NCBI RefSeq assembly: GCF_004799285.1
Contig: NZ_SSND01000002.1
Location: forward strand, 62,001 to 126,000
Source: Aliigemmobacter aestuarii
GTDB lineage: Bacteria; Pseudomonadota; Alphaproteobacteria; Rhodobacterales; Rhodobacteraceae
Direction of reading: 5' to 3'
DNA: 64,000 nucleotides
This document shows positions 1 through 6,606 of the stretch, one piece after another. The notes under the pieces were generated by a model. That model worked only from the letters and a program-made list of their open reading frames with translations. It searched no databases and was not told where the DNA came from. The translations under genes and the position numbers were made by a program. The stretch's first letter is position 1. Each line of letters starts with the position of its first letter.

Positions 1-323
1 CGCACCTGATTGCTGACCAGCACATCCCGGATACCGCCACGGGCAAAGACCTCGGCCTCGCTGACCTTCTGGCAGCAGACCCCGCAGGACCCGCCCAGAC
101 GTTCCTGCAGCTTCGCCACGTCCACCGACTTGTGCATCTTGCCATGCACCCGGTGGCGGACGCCCACCGCACGCGCGAAATCGCCCATCTTCACGATGTT
201 GCGTTCCAGCGCGTCCAGATCCAGCACCAGGCACGGCGTCTGGATGTCGGCCTCGTCCATCCCCGGCAGGGCGGGGATGTCGTAACCCACTTCCAAACCA
301 TCGAAATTCGCATGCGTGTTCAT
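1..323 (-). CDS. bhcC: beta-hydroxyaspartate aldolase, 3' part missing
   Basis: N-terminal 107 residues of a DSD1/D-threonine-aldolase-like PLP enzyme (alanine-racemase N fold); the gene runs off the left edge. Residues 58-65 read RVHGKMHK, the motif in which the first Lys (K62) binds PLP in this family. In the beta-hydroxyaspartate cycle (BHAC) the enzyme condenses glycine with glyoxylate to (2R,3S)-beta-hydroxyaspartate. The start lies only 4 nt past the bhcB stop, so the two are very likely translated from one message. BhcC is preferred to a generic D-threonine aldolase because bhcB, bhcA and bhcR follow in the order known from Paracoccus denitrificans; bhcD would be expected just outside the window. 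Confidence 0.88.
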   Translation of the reverse strand, partial: MNTHANFDGLEVGYDIPALPGMDEADIQTPCLVLDLDALERNIVKMGDFARAVGVRHRVHGKMHKSVDVAKLQERLGGSCGVCCQKVSEAEVFARGGIRDVLVSNQV

Positions 324-327
324 GGTC

Positions 328-1299
328 TTACCCTTTCATCCAAGGCAGGCGGTCAAGGTCCACATTGCCGCCGGTAATGATCACCCCGACGCGCTTTCCG
401 CGGAAAACCTCGGGGTTCTTCAGGATCGTCGCCAGCGGCACGGCGCAGGACGGCTCGATCACGATCTTCATCCGCTTCCACGTCGTCTTCATCGCCTCGA
501 CGATCTCGTCCTCCTCAGCGGTCAGCACATCGGTGACGTGGTTCTTCACGAAATGCCAGGTCAGGTCCTTCAGCGGCACCTTCAGCCCGTCGGCCACCGT
601 TTCCGGCGCGTCATCGGCGATGATATGGCCCGCGCGGAAGCTGCGTGCCGCATCGTCGGCGTTCTTCGGCTCGGCGGCATAGATCCTGACCCCCGGCGCG
701 ATATTGGAAAGCGTCAGGCACGTGCCCGAGATCATGCCACCGCCCCCGATCGGCGCCACGACCGCCTCCAGCCCCTCGACCTGCTCCATCAGCTCGCGCG
801 AACAGGTGCCCTGCCCCGCGATCACGCGCGGATCGTTGTAAGGATGGACGAATTCCGCCCCCGTGCGGGCCTGAACCTCGGCAAAGACCGCCTCGCGGCT
901 GGTGGTCGAGGGTTCGCATTCCGTGATCTGACCGCCATAGCCGCGCACGGCATCCTTCTTGGCCTGCGGCGCGGTGCGCGGCATCACGACATGGCAGGGA
1001 ATGCCCCGCCGACCGGCCGCATAGGACAGGCTCAGCGCATGGTTGCCGCTGGAATGGGTGGCCACACCCTTCGCCGCCTCCGCGTCGCTCAGCCCGAAAA
1101 CCGCGTTGCAGGCCCCGCGCACCTTGAAGGCGCCCGCCTTCTGGAAGTTCTCGCACTTGAAGAACAGCTCCGCCCCCGTCAGCGCGTTCAGATAGGACGA
1201 GGTCAGCACCGGCGTGCGGTGAACGTAAGGGCGGATCCGCTCATGCGCCGCGATCACATCGTCAAACTCGGGGATCACCATCCCCTCCATCGTCTTCAT
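328..1299 (-). CDS. bhcB: beta-hydroxyaspartate dehydratase
   Basis: Fold-type II PLP enzyme of the threonine/serine dehydratase family, 323 aa. Lys59 in AFKVRGA is the PLP lysine, SSGNHA binds the substrate carboxylate, and IGGGGM is the glycine-rich phosphate loop. In the BHAC it dehydrates beta-hydroxyaspartate to iminosuccinate. An in-frame ATG at 1314 would add five residues, but it lies inside a repeated intercistronic element and lacks a ribosome site; the ATG at 1299 follows AAAGGG by 6 nt and is preferred. It sits between bhcA and bhcC. By sequence alone it could be called a threonine dehydratase; the operon decides the name. Confidence 0.88.
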   Translation of the reverse strand: MKTMEGMVIPEFDDVIAAHERIRPYVHRTPVLTSSYLNALTGAELFFKCENFQKAGAFKVRGACNAVFGLSDAEAAKGVATHSSGNHALSLSYAAGRRGIPCHVVMPRTAPQAKKDAVRGYGGQITECEPSTTSREAVFAEVQARTGAEFVHPYNDPRVIAGQGTCSRELMEQVEGLEAVVAPIGGGGMISGTCLTLSNIAPGVRIYAAEPKNADDAARSFRAGHIIADDAPETVADGLKVPLKDLTWHFVKNHVTDVLTAEEDEIVEAMKTTWKRMKIVIEPSCAVPLATILKNPEVFRGKRVGVIITGGNVDLDRLPWMKG

Positions 1300-1337
1300 C
1301 TCAAGCCCTTTCATTCTGGCTCAAATATCCTCGGGGG

Positions 1338-1364
1338 GTCCGGGGGGCAGACAGCCCCCCGGCC
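1338..1364 (-). repeat. intercistronic GC hairpin between bhcA and bhcB
   Basis: Arms CCGGGGGGC (1340-1348) and GCCCCCCGG (1354-1362) form a perfect 9-bp stem with a 5-nt loop in the bhcA-bhcB gap. There is no T-run, so it is more likely an RNA processing or stability element, or a partial attenuator, than a full terminator. It directly precedes a GATATTTGAGCCAGAATGAA element that recurs at 25386-25406. Confidence 0.6.
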
Positions 1365-1371
1365 TTCCCGC

Positions 1372-2562
1372 CTATTCCGCCGCCATGGCCAGCGCCGGCA
1401 CGCTGCCGCGGAACCAGTCCTGCGCCGCGGCCACGCCCGATCCAAGCCGCACGTTCCAGCCAAGATCGGCCATGCACATCTCGGCCGTCGCCAGACCCGA
1501 CAGCACCATCACGTCGGTCAGCATCCCCAGATGTCCGATGCGGAACACCTTGCCCGCGACCTCGCCCAGACCCACGCCGAAGGCCATGCCGTACTTGTCG
1601 GCGGCCAGTTTCACGAGGTCGGTGCCGTTGCAGCCCTCGGGCACGACAACCGCCGTCACCGTGTCCGAGAAAAGATCGGGCGTCGCCGCGCAGGGGCGCA
1701 TGCCCCAGGCCGCCACCGCCCGGCGCACGCCTTCGGCCAGCCGATGATGGCGGGCAAAGACGGCCTCCATCCCCTCGTCCTCCAGCATCTCGACCGACCG
1801 GGCGAGGCCGGCGATCAGCCCCACCGCCGGGGTGTAGGGATAGCCACCGGCGGCATAGGTGCGCGCCATGTCGCGGAAGTCGAAAAAGGTGCGCGGCAGG
1901 GTCGCGCTTTCCATCGCGTCCAGCGCCTTGCGGCTGACACCCACGATGGCCAGGCCCGCGGGCAGCATGAACCCTTTCTGGCTGCCGGTCACGGCGATAT
2001 CGACGCCCCAGCCGTCCATCTCGAACGGCATGGAGGCGATCGAGGACACGCCATCGACGAACAGCATCGCCGGGTGGCCGGCGGCATCCATCGCACGGCG
2101 GATGCCCGCGATGTCCGACCGCACGCCGGTTGCGGTTTCGTTATGGGTGGCCAGCACGGCCTTGATGCTGTGGCCCGTGTCGGCCCGCAGCGCGGCCTCG
2201 ATCGCGGCCAGCGGCGCGCCCTGACCCCAGGGCGTTTCGATGATCTGCACCTTCAGCCCGTGGCGCTGGCACATGTCGATCCAGCGGTGGCTGAACATGC
2301 CGAAGCGCGCGGCCAGCACCGTATCACCGGGGCTGAGCGTGTTGGTGATCGCCGCTTCCCATCCGCCGGTGCCGGTCGAGGGGAACAGGAAGACTTCGCC
2401 CGTGGCCGTCTTCAGGATGCGCTTCACACCCTCCAGCGCAGGGCGAAAGACCTTGCCGAAGGCCGCCGAGCGATGGTCGATCGTCGGCATGTCGCAGGCT
2501 TTGCGAAGGGCTTCGGGAATGTTGGTCGGGCCGGGAATGAACACCGGGTTCTGCAGGGACAT
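1372..2562 (-). CDS. bhcA: aspartate-glyoxylate aminotransferase
   Basis: Class V (fold type I) aminotransferase of the serine-glyoxylate aminotransferase family, 396 aa. GPTNIP opens the protein, STGTGGWEA (62-70) is the phosphate-binding turn, FVDGVSS holds the pyridine-N Asp, and K196 in TGSQKGF is the Schiff-base lysine. In the BHAC it moves the amino group of aspartate to glyoxylate, giving glycine and oxaloacetate, so the cycle regenerates its amino donor. The ATG at 2562 has GGAGG 5 nt upstream. First gene of the bhcABC(D) operon and divergent from bhcR. Alone it could be read as serine-glyoxylate aminotransferase; the neighbours favour BhcA. Confidence 0.88.
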   Translation of the reverse strand: MSLQNPVFIPGPTNIPEALRKACDMPTIDHRSAAFGKVFRPALEGVKRILKTATGEVFLFPSTGTGGWEAAITNTLSPGDTVLAARFGMFSHRWIDMCQRHGLKVQIIETPWGQGAPLAAIEAALRADTGHSIKAVLATHNETATGVRSDIAGIRRAMDAAGHPAMLFVDGVSSIASMPFEMDGWGVDIAVTGSQKGFMLPAGLAIVGVSRKALDAMESATLPRTFFDFRDMARTYAAGGYPYTPAVGLIAGLARSVEMLEDEGMEAVFARHHRLAEGVRRAVAAWGMRPCAATPDLFSDTVTAVVVPEGCNGTDLVKLAADKYGMAFGVGLGEVAGKVFRIGHLGMLTDVMVLSGLATAEMCMADLGWNVRLGSGVAAAQDWFRGSVPALAMAAE

Positions 2563-2616
2563 GGCCGCCTCCGTTCAGGATCTGCACACAGACTATGCGC
2601 CCGGCCACCCACCTGC

Positions 2617-2634
2617 AATTTTTTCGAAAAAATT
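2617..2634. promoter_or_regulatory. palindromic operator candidate for BhcR
   Basis: A perfect 18-bp palindrome, AATTTTTTCGAAAAAATT, in the 163-bp divergent bhcA/bhcR region, with related TTTTTTCA tracts near 2633 and 2686. It lies about 55 bp upstream of the bhcA start and next to TTGCAG, a possible bhcA -35. The P. denitrificans BhcR is known to bind this intergenic region and to respond to glyoxylate. That this palindrome is the site is inference. Confidence 0.55.
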
Positions 2635-2658
2635 TTTCATCATGCACGGTCTTCCAGA

Positions 2659-2687
2659 TTGCCTGCGCAATTTCATGGTGTTATGAT
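2659..2687 (+). promoter_or_regulatory. predicted sigma-70 promoter of bhcR
   Basis: TTGCCT (2659-2664), a 17-bp spacer and TATGAT (2682-2687) form a near-consensus promoter about 38 bp upstream of the bhcR ATG. The palindrome at 2617-2634 lies just upstream, so one bound regulator could act on both divergent promoters. Confidence 0.5.
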
Positions 2688-2725
2688 TTTTTCACATGAT
2701 GGTTTACGTTTTCAGAAAGTAAAAA

Positions 2726-3550
2726 ATGGTGCAGAAACCTGTCCCGCGCCCGCGCGGCCGGCCCAAGGCCTTTCATGACAAGACAGACCAGAACACCGTG
2801 CAGTCGCTGGACCGCGCGCTGTCGCTCTTGGAACGGCTGGCAGCGTCCTCGGGGATGACTCTTTCGGAACTGGCGACCGATACGGACGAATCCGTGGCGA
2901 CCGTCTATCGGGCGCTTGTGACGCTCCAGACGCATGGCATGGTCGAGGCAGAGGAACCCGGACAGGTCTGGCATGTCGGCGCCGGGGCGTTCCGGGTGGG
3001 GTCGGCCTTTCTGCGGCGCACCAAGATCGTGGAACGGGCGCGGCACCCGATGGACAGACTGATGCGGGAAACCGGGGAGACGGCCAATCTTGGCGTGGAA
3101 TCCGGGGATCAGGTGCTGTTCGTCAGCCAGGTCGAGACGCATCAGGCGATCCGCGCCTTCTTTCCGCCCGGCACGATGGGACCGATGCATGTGTCAGGCA
3201 TCGGCAAGGCGCTTCTGGCGTGGTATCCACCGGAAAAGGTCGCGGGGATCGTGGCGCGGCGCGGGCTGGAACGGTTCACCAGCCTGTCGATCACCAGCGA
3301 AACGGCGCTTGCCCGTGACCTCGCGCGCACCCGCGACCGTGGCTTTGCCATCGACGATCAGGAACGCACCGAGGGCATGCGCTGCGTGGCCGCCCCGATC
3401 TTCAACGCGCATGGCGAACCTGTGGCGGGCCTGTCTGTATCGGGCCCCGCCTTCCGGGTGGGGCTGTCCGACACCGCCCGACTGGGCGAGATGGTGCGCG
3501 CCGCCGCAGACCGCGTCACCGACGCGACCGGAGGCTCTCAACCAAGCTGA
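2726..3550 (+). CDS. bhcR: IclR-family regulator of the beta-hydroxyaspartate cycle
   Basis: IclR family protein of 274 aa. A winged helix-turn-helix covers about residues 28-85 (LDRALSLLERLA, then SVATVYRALVTLQTHG as recognition helix), followed by the C-terminal effector domain with the usual GxGKALLA-type and APIFN stretches. IclR proteins bind small organic acids; the Paracoccus homologue senses glyoxylate. It is divergent from bhcA across 163 bp, the arrangement expected of the local regulator. Its ribosome site is weak. The 3' end overlaps the convergent DUF533 gene by 13 nt. Confidence 0.85.
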   Translation: MVQKPVPRPRGRPKAFHDKTDQNTVQSLDRALSLLERLAASSGMTLSELATDTDESVATVYRALVTLQTHGMVEAEEPGQVWHVGAGAFRVGSAFLRRTKIVERARHPMDRLMRETGETANLGVESGDQVLFVSQVETHQAIRAFFPPGTMGPMHVSGIGKALLAWYPPEKVAGIVARRGLERFTSLSITSETALARDLARTRDRGFAIDDQERTEGMRCVAAPIFNAHGEPVAGLSVSGPAFRVGLSDTARLGEMVRAAADRVTDATGGSQPS

Positions 3551-4242
3551 GCGGCCCTGGCGTGAAGATGCGCCACCAGTTCCGCATCAAGCCCCAGGCG
3601 CGCGGCCAGCATCGCCAGATAGCCCTTTTCAGCGGCGCCTTCGGCGTTCACCACCAGAAGCGAGGCAGCATAGATTTCCGCCGCTTCCTGCGGCGTGCGC
3701 GCGAGGCCCGCGATGCGCCCGACATCCAGCGGCGAGTCGAGTTCCGCCGCGATCAGCGACTGTGCCTCGGCATCAAGGCCAAGCTGGCCCAGCTGGGCGT
3801 TGATCCGCTGATGTTCGGTGGGGGTGACATGGCCATCGGCCTTTGCGGCCGCGACCATCGCCTGAACCAGCCGTTCGGCCAGGTCGTTTGCCGCCACGGC
3901 ATCGGTCGGCAGGAAATCGGGCGAGGGTTCGGGCAGGGCAAGCGGTTCATCGGGCCTTGCCGCCGCAGCGCTCTTTCCGGCCTTCCAGTCCTCATAGGCC
4001 TTGTAGGCCAGCCCGCCGATCAGTGCAGCGCCGCCCACCTTGAAGCCGGTTCCGACCAGCTTGCGGGCATTGCCCGACAAGAGCACGCCCAGAAGCCCGC
4101 CGGCGATGGCCCCCTTGGTCAGCGTCGACTGGCCGTCCCAGGTTTCCTTCGCCTTGCGCGCTAGCCCCCCGGCCCCGGCCCCGCCGGTCATGTCCTTGGC
4201 ATTGGCGAACAGGCTGTCCAGCAGCGAACGGGCATTGGTCAT
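3538..4242 (-). CDS. DUF533 / TerB-fold tellurite-resistance-like membrane-associated protein
   Basis: 234 aa. The N-terminal part has glycine-rich hydrophobic stretches (GAIAGGLLGVLLSG, then GFKVGGAALIGGLAY). The C-terminal helical half (about 125-234) looks like the TerB/YebE type, with KADGHVTPTEHQRI resembling the conserved D-x-x-x-x-x-E site of TerB-like domains. Known relatives (E. coli YebE) are inner-membrane proteins of unknown function. The ATG at 4242 has AAGGAG 9 nt upstream, so it is preferred to the in-frame ATG at 4260, which would consume that site. Convergent with bhcR. Confidence 0.75.
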   Translation of the reverse strand: MTNARSLLDSLFANAKDMTGGAGAGGLARKAKETWDGQSTLTKGAIAGGLLGVLLSGNARKLVGTGFKVGGAALIGGLAYKAYEDWKAGKSAAAARPDEPLALPEPSPDFLPTDAVAANDLAERLVQAMVAAAKADGHVTPTEHQRINAQLGQLGLDAEAQSLIAAELDSPLDVGRIAGLARTPQEAAEIYAASLLVVNAEGAAEKGYLAMLAARLGLDAELVAHLHARAAQLG

Positions 4243-4330
4243 GGTGATCGGCTCCTTCATGGCGTCTTGAATGGATATGGGGGCTGATCGGCGCCATGCA
4301 AGGCGGCCCGAAGCCGGGCGAAAGAATCGC

Positions 4331-4359
4331 TTGTCAATTTCTGACTGTTTTAATATGAT
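4331..4359 (+). promoter_or_regulatory. predicted sigma-70 promoter of the hemP operon
   Basis: TTGTCA (4331-4336), a 17-bp spacer and TATGAT (4354-4359) give a near-consensus promoter about 62 bp before the first small gene. The flanking AT-rich stretch is unusual for this GC-rich window and could hold an iron-regulator (Irr, RirA or Fur) site, though I see no clean box. Confidence 0.55.
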
Positions 4360-4420
4360 TTCTTTCATTCCCACGCCAGCCCTGCGGGCAAGCCCGGGTC
4401 TTTCACCGCAGGAGACGCCC

Positions 4421-4582
4421 ATGTTCACACGAACCATGACAAGACTGGCCCGGGGCTTTGCCCCCGACCACCACGACCTTTCCGACCTCCTCCGCCTTGC
4501 CTTTGACGGCGGCCTTGATGCGCTGTCGTTCCCGGTGGGCGATCTGGAACGCCTGATCGACCGCGTGGAGGGCACCGCATGA
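4421..4582 (+). CDS. small protein upstream of hemP, unknown function
   Basis: 53-aa ORF with AGGAG 6 nt before its ATG and its own promoter upstream. The protein is amphipathic, with a basic N-terminus and an acidic LSDLLRLAF... C-terminal half, and no signal peptide or cysteine. Its stop overlaps the hemP start (ATGA), so the pair is translationally coupled, which argues it is real and linked to heme or iron supply. I do not recognise a family. Confidence 0.6.
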   Translation: MFTRTMTRLARGFAPDHHDLSDLLRLAFDGGLDALSFPVGDLERLIDRVEGTA

Positions 4583-4740
4583 ACGCCCGACCCGAATTCC
4601 TGACAGCGATGGCCCCGACGATCCCTGTCCATAATGCCAACGCGCTGGTGGGCGAAGGGAATGTCGCGCACATCCTGCTGAACGGGCAGGTCTATACCTT
4701 GCGGATCACGCGGGCGGGCAAGCTGATCCTGACGAAATGA
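4579..4740 (+). CDS. hemP: hemin uptake protein HemP
   Basis: 53 aa, the size of the HemP/HmuP family. The C-terminal half carries the family core: ILLNGQVYTLRITRAGKLILTK, with the nearly invariant Y-x-LR-x-T-x-x-GKLILTK end. Known relatives are needed for expression of hemin-uptake operons or for hemin use; the mechanism is unclear. It overlaps the preceding 53-aa ORF by 4 nt and is followed by a strong terminator, so this is a two-gene operon. No hemin receptor or ABC transporter is adjacent. Confidence 0.85.
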   Translation: MNARPEFLTAMAPTIPVHNANALVGEGNVAHILLNGQVYTLRITRAGKLILTK

Positions 4741-4743
4741 CAA

Positions 4744-4769
4744 GGGCGGGTCATGGACCCGCCCTTTCC
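4744..4769 (+). terminator. rho-independent terminator after hemP
   Basis: GGGCGGGTC (4744-4752), ATG loop, GACCCGCCC (4756-4764) and then TTTCC: a perfect 9-bp stem starting 3 nt after the hemP stop. Confidence 0.8.
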
Positions 4770-4829
4770 GAAGGCCCGCCATCGGACGGGACCGGAAATT
4801 CCCGCCAAGATTGATCGACGCGCCCGTCT

Positions 4830-4850
4830 TGCGCCCTGTGATCGGGCGCA
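4830..4850 (+). other. GC hairpin in the leader before the MttB-family gene
   Basis: TGCGCCC (4830-4836) and GGGCGCA (4844-4850) form a perfect 7-bp stem with a 7-nt loop and no T-run, in the 260-nt gap between hemP and the mttB-like gene. The rest of the gap shows no gene. A leader-RNA role is only a possibility. Confidence 0.35.
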
Positions 4851-5001
4851 GGTCATCCCGGTCATCTTGCCTGCGGTCAGACGCGACATGTCGGCAAACG
4901 GCAGTCAGGTGACGCTGCTTCGTATGCCGTCGATCCCGCCGGGGATAGACTGCACCGCGGGGAAGCCGGCGTCGGCCGGGGCAGAGCGGAGGGGGCGCAT
5001 C

Positions 5002-6549
5002 ATGGACGGCAAGGAAACGCAGGCACCGGCGCGCGGACGCGGGCGGCAGGCCCGGCAGGCGGAACGCGCCCGCAAGGGCGGCGGCATGGGCCGCCCCTAC
5101 ATCCAGCGCAACATCCCCACCTACGACGTGATGTCCGAGGAAAACCTGATCCGGATCGAACAGGCCGCGGACCGGATCCTTGCCGAAGTGGGGATCGAGT
5201 TCCGCGACGATCCTGTTGCGCTTGATCACTGGAAACGGGCGGGCGCCACTGTCGACGGCCTTCTGGTGAAGTTCGAACCCGGCATGCTGCGCGAGATCCT
5301 GAAGACCGCGCCCGCCGAATTCACCCAGCACGCGCGCAACCCTGCCAATTCGGTGCGGATCGGCGGGCGGAACGTGGTGTTCTCGCCTGCCTACGGATCG
5401 CCCTTCGTGATGGACCTCGACCACGGCCGCCGGTTCGGCACGATCGAGGATTTCCGCAACTTCATCCGGCTGGCGCAATCCAGCCCGAACTTTCACCATT
5501 CGGGCGGCACGATCTGCGAACCCACCGACGTCGCGGTGAACAAGCGGCATCTGGACATGGTCCACGCCCATATCACCCTGTCCGACCGCCCCTTCATGGG
5601 ATCGGTCACCGCCGAGGATCGGGCCGAAGACAGTATCGAGATGGCGCGCATCGTGTTCGGTCGCGATTTCGTCGAGGAAAACTGCGTGATCCTGGGCAAT
5701 GTCAACGTCAACTCGCCCCTGGTCTGGGATGGCACGATGACGCTTGCGCTGCGCGCCTATGCGCGGGCGAACCAGGCGGCGGTGATCGTGCCCTTCATCC
5801 TGGGTGGCGCGATGGGGCCGGTGACCAGCGCGGGCGCGATCGCGCAATCGCTGGCCGAAACGATGGCCGGCTGTGCGCTGACGCAACTGGAACGGCCCGG
5901 CGCGCCGGTGATCTTCGGGAACTTCCTGTCGTCAATGTCGCTGCGGTCGGGCAGCCCGACCTTCGGCACGCCGGAACCGGCGATCGGCAGCCAGGTGATC
6001 GGCCAGCTGTGCCGCCGCCTCAACCTGCCGCTGCGCTGTTCGGGCAATTTCACCACCTCGAAACTGCCCGACGCGCAGGCGATGACCGAAGGCACGATGT
6101 CGATGCTGGCCGCGATCCATTGCGGGGCCAATTTCATCCTGCATTCGGCGGGCTTTCTGGATGGGCTGCTGTCGATGTCCTATGAAAAGTTCATGCTGGA
6201 TGCCGATCTTTGCGGGGCGCTGCACAGCTATCTTGACGGGATCCGGGTGGATGACAACCAGCTTGCCGTCGATGCCTTCCACGAGGTCGGCCCCGGCAAC
6301 CACTTCTTCGGCTGCGCGCATACGATGGCGAATTACGAAACCGCCTTCTGGGACAGCGACCTGGCCGACAACGACCCGTTCGAGAAATGGGAGGCGAACG
6401 GATCCCACGATGCGGCGTACCGGGCGAACAGGCTCTGGAAACAGCGGCTGGCCGAATTCGAACCGCCCCCGCTGGAAACCGGCATCCGCGACGCGCTGGA
6501 CGATTTCGTCGCGCGCCGGAAATCCGAGGTTCAGGACATGTGGTACTGA
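5002..6549 (+). CDS. MttB-superfamily (trimethylamine methyltransferase-like) protein 1
   Basis: 515 aa, COG5598 size. The TIM-barrel family is recognised by the N-terminal block (EQAADRILAEVGIEFRDDP), GNVNVNSPLVWDGTM, FILGGAMGPVTSAGA and the C-terminal HEVGPGNHFFG. Characterised non-pyrrolysine members (such as MtgB, which acts on glycine betaine) transfer a methyl group from a quaternary amine to a corrinoid protein. The frame has no in-frame amber codon, so this is a non-Pyl member. The ATG at 5002 follows GGAGG by 9 nt; the first 30 residues are Arg/Lys rich. No corrinoid protein or MtrH partner is adjacent, so substrate and acceptor are unknown. It ends at a bidirectional terminator. Confidence 0.8.
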   Translation: MDGKETQAPARGRGRQARQAERARKGGGMGRPYIQRNIPTYDVMSEENLIRIEQAADRILAEVGIEFRDDPVALDHWKRAGATVDGLLVKFEPGMLREILKTAPAEFTQHARNPANSVRIGGRNVVFSPAYGSPFVMDLDHGRRFGTIEDFRNFIRLAQSSPNFHHSGGTICEPTDVAVNKRHLDMVHAHITLSDRPFMGSVTAEDRAEDSIEMARIVFGRDFVEENCVILGNVNVNSPLVWDGTMTLALRAYARANQAAVIVPFILGGAMGPVTSAGAIAQSLAETMAGCALTQLERPGAPVIFGNFLSSMSLRSGSPTFGTPEPAIGSQVIGQLCRRLNLPLRCSGNFTTSKLPDAQAMTEGTMSMLAAIHCGANFILHSAGFLDGLLSMSYEKFMLDADLCGALHSYLDGIRVDDNQLAVDAFHEVGPGNHFFGCAHTMANYETAFWDSDLADNDPFEKWEANGSHDAAYRANRLWKQRLAEFEPPPLETGIRDALDDFVARRKSEVQDMWY

Positions 6550-6553
6550 ACGA

Positions 6554-6583
6554 AAAACGCCCGGAGCTTCCTCCGGGCGTTTT
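6554..6583. terminator. bidirectional terminator between the mttB-like gene and dctP
   Basis: AAAACGCCCGGAG (6554-6566), CTTC loop, CTCCGGGCGTTTT (6571-6583): a perfect 13-bp stem flanked by A and T tracts on both sides. It serves the convergent mttB-like gene and the dctP operon. Confidence 0.9.
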
Positions 6584-6606
6584 CCTGCCGGGTTGCGGCG
6601 GGGCGG

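Noticed and set aside
316-2778. An 820-codon open frame on the plus strand opposite bhcB and bhcA
   Set aside because: Antisense shadow caused by high GC codon bias; composition is His/Arg/Gly-rich without domains, and intact PLP enzymes lie opposite.
4243-5886. The 782-codon minus-strand extension of the DUF533 frame
   Set aside because: Only the part from ATG 4242 has family motifs and a ribosome site; the rest is antisense to hemP and the mttB-like gene.
5002-6549. A pyrrolysine-containing MttB
   Set aside because: No in-frame amber codon in either mttB-like gene and no pyl genes seen.
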